Positions 57,624 to 64,000 of a DNA stretch of 64,000 nt are shown piece by piece (positions within the stretch are counted from its first letter, which is position 1; the number at the start of each line of letters is the position of its first letter). The position numbers and the translations under genes were made by a program. The notes under the pieces are model-generated. The model did no database searches. It worked only from the letters and a program-made list of their open reading frames with translations, and was not told where the DNA came from. Source of the stretch: Chionoecetes opilio (lineage: Eukaryota > Arthropoda > Malacostraca > Decapoda > Majidae); assembly GCA_016584305.1 (NCBI GenBank), contig JACEEZ010013998.1, positions 120,001 through 184,000 of the forward strand, given 5' to 3'.

Positions 57624-60600
57624 AATATACCTCCACCGCCTCTTTATTTGCAGCGGGTACGCCATAGCCCCACCTCGCTATTGACTGTGGCATCCAACCT
57701 TACAACTACCCCTAAAAATACATACATTTACTAACTAACTACCCCTAAATTTACAAACCTACTCTATTCCTAACCTATCCACCCTTATCCCACTCTCTAC
57801 CAATGTGGCCTCGCAATCGAGGTCACCTATGTCCGTGTTAGAGGGAGTGGAGTATCTCGTACCCCTGAGACACAGGAGGGCAGACCGGAGCAGGGAGAAG
57901 GAGAGGCGACACCTCATCCAGGCGGCGACGGAGCTCCTTGGCTGGTGCTTCTTTACTGACATCAAGTCAGCTAGTCTTGAGTAGAAGCTCCTAGCCTTGG
58001 GGGCCATGCCGCCAGATGTGGTGAAGACCAGGGGCGTGAAGGTACCATGGTCGACTTGCAGGATCCTATCGCCATAGGCCCTTATCTTCTCCAGCTCGTT
58101 CCTGTGGTGGACAGCCTCGAGGGAGAGCTCACGATGGGAGGCGGCCATCGGGTCGAAGACCCGGATGTCCAAAAAGGTCCGCTGCCCTCTGGTCCAGAAT
58201 CCCCGAGCACAGATGTCCACGCGAGCCTCAGGGGCGGTATTGGCTGTCCTGTACCGCAGGAGTTCCCCATCTAGAGGCAGAAGGGTTGGCTCGGTGGAGA
58301 CGTCGTGGCACACCTCCTTGAGCATGCTGGCTGTCAGGTCCCTCACCTCGTCGTGCCTGATACACACGAATCCCCCCTTTTTGCACGTCATGGTGTGGTC
58401 TGCGCTGTTGGGGGATCCACACACACAGGTGTTGGGGAGTCCTTCCACTGGCCAGCCGTACCTCAGAGCAACGTCATCGACAAATTCTTGTTTGTTGAGG
58501 TTGAAGCCCTTTGCTCTGATTGGTAGTGATGTTAGCCAGTTGGACGCTCCCGTCTCCTGTGCGATGTGGATTTTTCTCACGGTGTCTGGATGCAGGATGG
58601 TCGAAAGGTGTTCAAGGCTGGTCTTCTGCCCTTGCTGCCTGTCTCGTGAGAATCGTTTCTTTTGCTCAGCGATCACACTTTGGTCGATTTCACCTTGTGC
58701 GTCCTGAGCGATGATCATATCCGTGAGGGACCTGGTAAGGTTGATGGAGTTGAGGTTCTCCACCTCAGCCATCTTCTCAGGAGAGGTGATTCCCATCCCG
58801 CCTAGTCTTGGAGGGAGTTCGAGCAACGCCCTCGCGTCATTCCTCAGGACGGGAGATCTCAGTAACGCTGGTATGAAGGTGTTCATTATAGATTCCTCCA
58901 GCGGTCTGAGGAGAGGGCTGATGTCCGGGATGGTGCGCATGGCGAAGTTCCACCGATGTTGCAGGCCATGCGTGTATGCCGCGTAGGCTGCGTGAGGCTC
59001 GGTCTTGGCCATGGCTGACAGGACATCGACCTCGTGCACCCACTCAGACACTTTTTCTCCGACGTACTCCTTCTTATACTCCTCTGTTCCAATAACAGCA
59101 CCCAAGTGCCGCTGTCCTTCCTTCGTTACCACAACTCCACTGCCACTGAAGATGTTTACAGCCCCGTCATAGTGCTCTGGCTTGACGATGAGGAAGGATT
59201 TAGCGGCGTTGGGTGTGTATCCTATGGTAGGGCCATTGGCCTGTATTAACCCCCACCAGTGGCTTAGGTCCTGTAATTTGCCGGCCCCTGACAGGTCGTC
59301 AGCATATGCCACCTGCTTCACCTTGGTTTTTTCAAACGCAATCACGTCTTGAAGGACTGACATGCCAAGGGCGTACATCGCCATGGCCACTGGGTCACCT
59401 TGAGTTGTTCCTTCCCTTGACTCTAAAACCCTAGCCTTATTGCTACCACTCCTATTTACATATAATTTAGAGGGTTCACTATAAGTGTTATCGGCGTATG
59501 TAGCCAGGGAAGGACACTTGATTTTTATATTATGAAGCATTGTTTTTCTGTTAATGGAGTTAAACGCGTTTTTTGCGTCCACTAACAGAACCGCTTCACA
59601 GTCTTCTTGGGCGAAGATCTCCCTCATGGCGCTACTACTACTACTACTACTACTACTAATGTACTACTAACTAATAAAACCACCACTTCTAACCAATATC
59701 ACCATTCTTAACATTATGTACTACCATTATCACCACCACTAACCACCACCACCACCATCCACAGTTAACCCCTTGAGGCCCACAACGTAATTTCCATTGT
59801 AATTTGGGTACCATTAGACAATTTTAATGAATATAAACAATATTTTAATAGATATGACCATGCTTAATATCCTTGTCCACTAACTAATTGGGTATAGTTA
59901 GTTACTTTTCGTTATTTTATAGTTAAGAACATACGATTTTATATAGCAAAGGAAAGATCTGGGCGTTAAGGGGTTAACATATACCATTATCACCACCACT
60001 AACCACCACCACCACCACCACCATCCACAGTTAAAAGCCTGATCGACCTCTTAAAAAGCCTACGTCCAGTCATCCACCACCGCCTCTACTTCAGTCCCAC
60101 ACTACAGTACCTCTATGCCTCACAAATTGCCAGGCGGACCAGCAGTGCGGCGGTGAGTGGAACAGAGGGTCAGAACTTAAGAACATAAGAAAATAAGGAA
60201 GCTATAAGAGGCTGTGAGACCTACACGTGGTAGTTCCTGTTCCCATTGACTTAAACTTGTCCCCTAAAATGTCTTAAATTTTGTCTTATATTGTGTCTTA
60301 TATTGTCTTAAAAATGTCCCCTAATGTGCCTATATTATGTATTTTTTGTTTTGCTCTAGTACTTAAGTAATCGTCCAGACCCATTTTTTTTTTGCCGAAT
60401 TATGTTAAATGTACATTCAAAACACCTAATCCACCAAAAATAATTGATTTCCAGTTAAGTTAACTCCTTGTCTTGTTGTTGTTGCTTTTTTTGTCTGTAT
60501 GCCTCCAGGCGATAATAAAGTAATTATTATTATTATTAAACAGGGCACAGGGCAGATCTGAGGGTTATCTAAGGCTGGGATGCAAGAATGATGACTGAAG

Positions 60601-62737
60601 TGAAGGAAAATATATGTTAACTGAGGCTGGGATGCAAGAATGATGACTTAAGTAAAGGAAAATATATGTTAACTGAGGCTGGGATGCAAGAATGATGACT
60701 GAAGTGAAGGAAAATATATGTTAACTGAGGCTGGGATGCAAGAATGATGACTTAGGTGAAGGAAAAGATATGTTAGGTGATAAAGAGGGTTGAGAAATTA
60801 AATGATTTTATAGGAATTACAAACAAAGGGTATAGGAAATTATGTAAGCTAGGTGATAGAAGGGTTGAGAATTGAATGATTATATAGGAATTACAAACAT
60901 AGAGTATAGGAAATGATGCAAGGTGATAGATGGGCTGAGAATTGAATGATTATATAGGAATTACAAACATAGAGTATAGGAAATGATGCAAGGTGATAGA
61001 TGGGCTGATAAATTTAATTGCATAGGAATCACAAACAGAGAATGAAGAAAAAGATGTTAGGTGATAGAAGGGTTGATAAATTAAATAGGAATATAGGAAT
61101 TACATTATATAGGAATTACAAACAAAGGGTATAGTAAATAATGTAAGGTGATAGATGGGTTGATAAAATATATGATTACAAGAGACTAACAAACAGTGAT
61201 GCATCTTTAGGTGTTGACAAGGCTTTTTGTTTTAATTATACACTAGAAAATGATTAAGCAGAGTAGGAGGAAGAAGAGGATAGAGATAGAAATTTAGAGG
61301 ATATACGTATATAGAAATTAAAATAACCAGTTGATGTGGAGTTAGGACATACATATATAGATAGAAAAATGGATACTTAGATAGAAATGTAACTTAACCC
61401 CTTGAGGCCCAGAACGTCATTTCCATTGTAATTTGGGTACCATTAGACGATTTTTTTAGTGAATATAAGCAATGTTTTTTATAGATATGACCTGTTTAGT
61501 ATCCTTATCGACTAACGAAGTTGGTATATTCAGTTACTTTTCGTAATTTTCTGGCTCGACAACATATGATTTTTTATAGCAAAGGAAAGATGGGCGTGAA
61601 GGAGTTATTGCTTCTCACACACAACTCTTTTTTATATATAGATAGATTTATAGATAGATTTATATAGATAGAAAAATGGATACTTAGATAGAAATGTAGA
61701 TATAAGTTAATTAGTGTGGATCTACAAATTGCTTCTCACACACAACTCTTTTTTATAGATAGATATATTTATAGATAGATTTATATAGATAGAAAAATGG
61801 ATACTCTGATAGAAATGTTACTTAATTAATGGGGCTCTACAAATTACTTCTCACACACAATTTTTTTCCCCAGGCCTCAGAGAGTGTGGAGGTGGTGGAC
61901 CGGAAGCTGACGGAGGCACAGAGGGAGCGAGAAACGGCACTCAGCTCTCGGGAGGCACTCGTGGCATCTCTGAGTGCCAGCCTGAAGCAGCTTGACTCGC
62001 AGGGCTCCCAGGCTGTTCTCAAATGTAGGTGCGTGTTTTCTTTAGCTCTCTTTACCCTACATACTTAACCTTGTCTTACACCCACACTCACTCACTCTCA
62101 TATTTTCTCTGGCACACATATTCTCTCTGTCTCAGATTCTCTCTCTGTCTCACATTCTCTCTGTCTCACATTCTCTCTATCTCACATTCTCTCTCTGTCT
62201 CACATTCTCTCTGTCTCACATTCTGTCTCACTCTCACTCTGTCTCTTCTCTCTCTCCCTATAAGACGTGAGGCGAAAATAGAGTGTGAGGAGGTTCGCCG
62301 GCAGAGTGAGAGTAGCTTGCAGCAGCTGCGAGAGAGCCTGGAAACCAGCAGGGAGGCACAGCAGCGGCAGGCACAGCGGCACAGCGAGGAGGAGGCTATG
62401 ATGAGGGAGGAGAGGTGAGGGAGGAGGAAGAGCAGGAGGAGGAGGAGGAGGAGGAGGAGGAGGAGGAGGAGGAGGAGGAGGCAATGATGAGGGAGAGAAG
62501 GAGGAGGAGGAGGAGGAGGAGGAACGGTTTGAGTTGTAGCTACGACAATTAGGAATTTCTGTCTCTGGAATTTTTGCTAGAGAGGAAGAGGAAGACGATA
62601 ATAGGCTCTGAATATAATCATTGGAATCCCTACAATATTTTTTTTCATTATAAAGTGGCATCAATTTACTGTATTTTCCTCCCCATTGCCACTGCAGGAA
62701 AGATTGATGAACATAGCAGTAGTATATTAGCAATAGC

Positions 62738-62793
<56 letters not shown>

Positions 62794-63087
62794 GTGGAAT
62801 GTTTGTAATGCTATCACACCTACACACACACACAGGCAGCAGCTGGAAACATATAGCATTATTAGCAGTAGTAGTAGTAGTAGCAGTAGTAGTAGTAGTA
62901 GTAGTAGTAGTGGGTGGAATGTTTGTAATGCTATCACCCCTACACACACACACACAGGCAGCAGCTGGAGAGAGATATGCAACAAGTGATCTACAGATAC
63001 GATGCCACAATGAGTAGCCTTCAAATGCAGCTGGACGGCCTTAAGGAGGACCACGCTGGACTCATGGTGAAACTGGACCTACGGACG
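56409..63087 (+). CDS. coiled-coil protein resembling IQCD / dynein regulatory complex subunit 10, 3' end beyond window
   Basis: Exons: 56409-56455, 56994-57106, 60031-60152, 61874-62028, 62265-62414, 62958-63087, with AG/GT borders and matching phases. They code for 239 residues with no stop, and the last donor (GTATGT at 63088) leads out of the window. It begins MTADASADVQDAEISR. An N-terminal helical part follows (MRVVDCLLEDAKDLASSLQD, then SLIDLLKSLRPVIHHRLYF), then long Glu/Arg/Gln coiled coil. The end ERDMQQVIYRYDATMSSLQM resembles the ENWIQKYDTEMGEKQ stretch of IQCD/DRC10 (from memory). The IQ motif would lie downstream, unseen. DRC10 belongs to the nexin-dynein regulatory complex of motile axonemes. 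The match is coiled-coil based, so other coiled-coil families remain possible. Confidence 0.6.
56548..56687 (+). mobile_element. RTE/Rex3-like LINE 3' UTR fragment, copy 2
   Basis: GAAGAGCATCCGGGGCATAA, then GAGCGTATCATCGACCGTC and ATCTGACGTTAAGCAGAAAG, collinear with 37464-37602. It sits in intron 1 of the IQCD-like gene. Confidence 0.55.
56785..56972 (+). mobile_element. LINE-A 3' end, intron 1 of the IQCD-like gene
   Basis: ATTGGAATGGACTCAGAAG through AAAAGGAGGCTGGATAAATTC to a TTATTTTCTTATGTTATTATG end. It stops 21 bases before the exon 2 acceptor. Confidence 0.8.
57089..57218 (+). repeat. 65-bp tandem duplication spanning the exon 2 donor
   Basis: CCTGATCACTTAGCAGGTGT at 57091 recurs exactly at 57156, with the following TTGGTGTTAGTTAGGTAGTT also identical. 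The last 16 bases of exon 2 and its GT are therefore present twice (57106/57107 and 57171/57172). Confidence 0.95.
57300..57520. repeat. pyrimidine-rich (TTC)n tract
   Basis: CTTCTTCTT and CTTCCTCTTCG words, a degenerate TTC microsatellite in intron 2. It is non-coding. Confidence 0.75.
57554..57622. repeat. (ACT)n tract at the 3' side of the LINE
   Basis: About 23 ACT/CTA triplets. The LINE on the minus strand ends against it, and the same triplet resumes at 59632. Confidence 0.93.
57623..59631 (-). mobile_element. 5'-truncated non-LTR retrotransposon with open RT frame, in (ACT)n
   Basis: A single minus-strand frame (59627-57759, 622 codons) has no stop or frameshift. RT motif A VLLVDAKNAFNSIN has its Asp at residue 17, motif B GTTQGDPVAMAMY is at 73-85, and motif C AYADDLSGAG holds YADD at 108-111. 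A region PHAAYAAYTHGLQHRW follows, then a zinc-knuckle-like CxCx7HxxxC (401-415). The C-terminus PEARVDICARGFWTRGQRTF then LDIRVF (467-491) suggests a restriction-like endonuclease of the kind in early-branching LINEs (inference). Fingers and N-terminal parts are missing, so the copy is 5' truncated and cannot be autonomous. The open frame means a recent insertion. Microsatellite (ACT)n lies on both sides. Intron 2 of the IQCD-like gene, antisense to it. Confidence 0.88.
59632..59656. repeat. (ACT)n tract at the 5' side of the LINE
   Basis: Eight or more CTA/ACT triplets directly adjoin the truncated LINE 5' end. Confidence 0.9.
59711..59768 (+). pseudogene. duplicated acceptor region of exon 3 of the IQCD-like gene
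   Basis: ACCATTATCACCACCACTAA then CCACCATCCACAGTTAA repeats the sequence just before and into exon 3 (59981-60034). The MITE at 59765 is inserted in the TTAA that corresponds to the first bases of exon 3. Confidence 0.88.
59765..59977 (+). mobile_element. TTAA-flanked piggyBac-like MITE, copy 11
   Basis: TTAA, CCCCTTGAGGCCCACAACG ... ATCTGGGCGTTAAGGGG, TTAA. Confidence 0.88.
60176..60242 (-). mobile_element. LINE-A tail fragment, intron 3 of the IQCD-like gene
   Basis: TTAAGAACATAAGAAAATAA then GAGGCTGTGAGACCTACACG, starting 24 bases after the exon 3 donor. Only the 3' tail is present. Bases 60243-60555 are AT-rich unique sequence with a short (ATT)n at about 60525. Confidence 0.8.
60556..60768. 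repeat. 52-bp tandem repeat, 4 copies
   Basis: GAGGCTGGGATGCAAGAATG at four 52-bp intervals, separated by AAGGAAAATATATGTTAACT. Confidence 0.92.
60769..61170. repeat. ~70-bp imperfect tandem repeat
   Basis: AGGTGATAGA(A/T)GGGTTGA, TATAGGAATTACAAACA and GTATAGGAAAT(T/G)ATG recur about five times with indels. Confidence 0.85.
61330..61873. repeat. ~118-bp tandem repeat leading into the exon 4 acceptor
   Basis: TTGCTTCTCACACACAACTC followed by T runs and ATAGATAGATTTATA recurs near 61608 and 61727. A third diverged copy at 61845 supplies the pyrimidine tract of the exon 4 acceptor (CCCCAG at 61868-61873). The first copy is split by MITE copy 12. Confidence 0.82.
61394..61608 (+). mobile_element. 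piggyBac-like MITE, copy 12
   Basis: TTAA, CCCCTTGAGGCCCAGAACG ... GATGGGCGTGAAGGAG, then TTAT. The right target site has one mismatch. Confidence 0.85.
62415..62525. repeat. (GGA)n tract after exon 5
   Basis: AGG/GAG triplets begin at the exon 5 donor itself and continue for about 100 bp. Confidence 0.88.
62728..62976 (+). repeat. 122-bp duplication with (TAG)n, (CA)n and the exon 6 acceptor
   Basis: Each unit has (AGT)n, TGGGTGGAATGTTTGTAATG, CTATCAC(A/C)CCTACACAC and CACAGGCAGCAGCTGGA. The second unit supplies the real exon 6 acceptor (62957/62958). The first has the same acceptor plus about 14 exon bases at 62835/62836, then diverges into TAG repeats. Confidence 0.92.
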
Positions 63088-63117
<30 letters not shown>

Positions 63118-63119
<2 letters not shown>

Positions 63120-63572
63120 TCGAAGTGCATTTTTATCGAAGTGCATTTTTTTAAGTGCATTTTTTTAAGTGCATTTTTTTAAGTGCATATTGTTCGAAGT
63201 TTTTTTTTAAAGTGCATTTTTTTCGAAGTGCAATTTTTTTTAAGTGCACTTTTTTAAGTGCATTTTTTTAAGCGCATATTATTATTATTATTTTTTTTTA
63301 AGTGCATTTTTTTCGAAGTGCACTTTTTTTAAGTGCATTTTTTTAAGCGCATATTATTCGAAGTTGTTTATTTTAAGTGCATTTTTTTCGAAGTGAACTT
63401 TTTTTAAGTGCATTTTTTTAAAGTGAAATTTTTTAAGTGCATTTTTTTCAAAGTGCATTTTTTTTAAGGGCATTTTTTTAAGTGCATTTTTTTCGAAGTG
63501 CATTTTTTGAGGGCATTTTTTTCGAAGTGCATTTTTTAAAGACATTTTTCGAAGTGCATTTTTTCGAAGTGT
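63118..63572. repeat. AAGTGCATTTTTTT minisatellite
   Basis: About 25 degenerate 15-19-bp units of (CGA)AGTGCATTTTTTT. Frames through it (Lys/Asn/Phe-rich) are not genes. Confidence 0.92.
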
Positions 63573-63573
63573 A

Positions 63574-63850
<277 letters not shown>

Positions 63851-64000
63851 GTATATGAAAGAAGTGTTTGTGAAGGTGTATGTGTGTGTGTGTTTTCACG
63901 TTTAATTATTCGCATCTATTAAAGAGGTCAATTCAGGTCAAATTTGCAACACCTTTCCAAGTTTTCCTTTCGTAAAAATCAATAATCTTTACTGTGCATT

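Noticed and set aside
58165..58707. 180-codon plus-strand frame across the LINE
   Set aside because: A shadow frame antisense to the reverse transcriptase ORF, which has clear conserved motifs.
62200..63054. 284-codon minus-strand frame with poly-Leu and poly-Pro
   Set aside because: It runs through (GGA)n, (TAG)n and (CA)n repeats and is antisense to exons 5 and 6 of the IQCD-like gene.

Overview
The window is animal nuclear DNA, most likely from a decapod crustacean (inference). The evidence is intron-rich genes with GT/AG borders, very dense (CT)n, (GT)n and (TAG)n microsatellites, arthropod-type TTAGG-like stretches near 19.1-19.5 kb, and many copies of CR1-like LINE tails and short inverted-repeat elements. 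Three protein-coding genes were assembled exon by exon. Splice phases agree at every junction.

Layout. 1-19.0 kb holds no gene I can support. It is a run of microsatellites, minisatellites (22-bp at 6.9-7.8 kb, 24-bp at 14.5-15.9 kb, 28-bp at 16.5-19.0 kb), tRNA-derived SINEs with target duplications and dispersed elements. 19.6-27.0 kb reads as degraded or poorly polished sequence full of homopolymer runs, with one exon-like fragment near 26.6 kb. 28.05-35.56 kb (+) is a complete 8-exon RUVBL1/Pontin gene (456 codons). 38.77-55.64 kb (-) is a complete 22-exon WASHC4/SWIP gene (about 1163 codons), convergent with RUVBL1. 56.41-63.09 kb (+) is the 5' part of a coiled-coil gene resembling IQCD/DRC10. 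It is divergent from WASHC4 across about 770 bp and runs off the right edge.

Mobile DNA fills the introns: about 12 copies of a ~212-bp TTAA-flanked piggyBac-like MITE, a hAT-type element with a perfect 8-bp target duplication, a Tigger/pogo-like remnant, several other inverted-repeat elements, two LINE families present only as 3' ends, and a 5'-truncated LINE with an open 622-codon reverse transcriptase frame lodged between two (ACT)n tracts.

The three genes have unrelated housekeeping or cytoskeletal roles (AAA+ chromatin/snoRNP ATPase, endosomal actin regulation, possible axonemal regulatory protein). I see no operon-like link. The most unusual pattern is at exon borders: at least seven splice sites across the three genes have a second copy 65-600 bp into the intron, made by short local duplication, and in two cases the MITE sits in the TTAA inside the duplicated piece. 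No new enzymatic or defence system was found.
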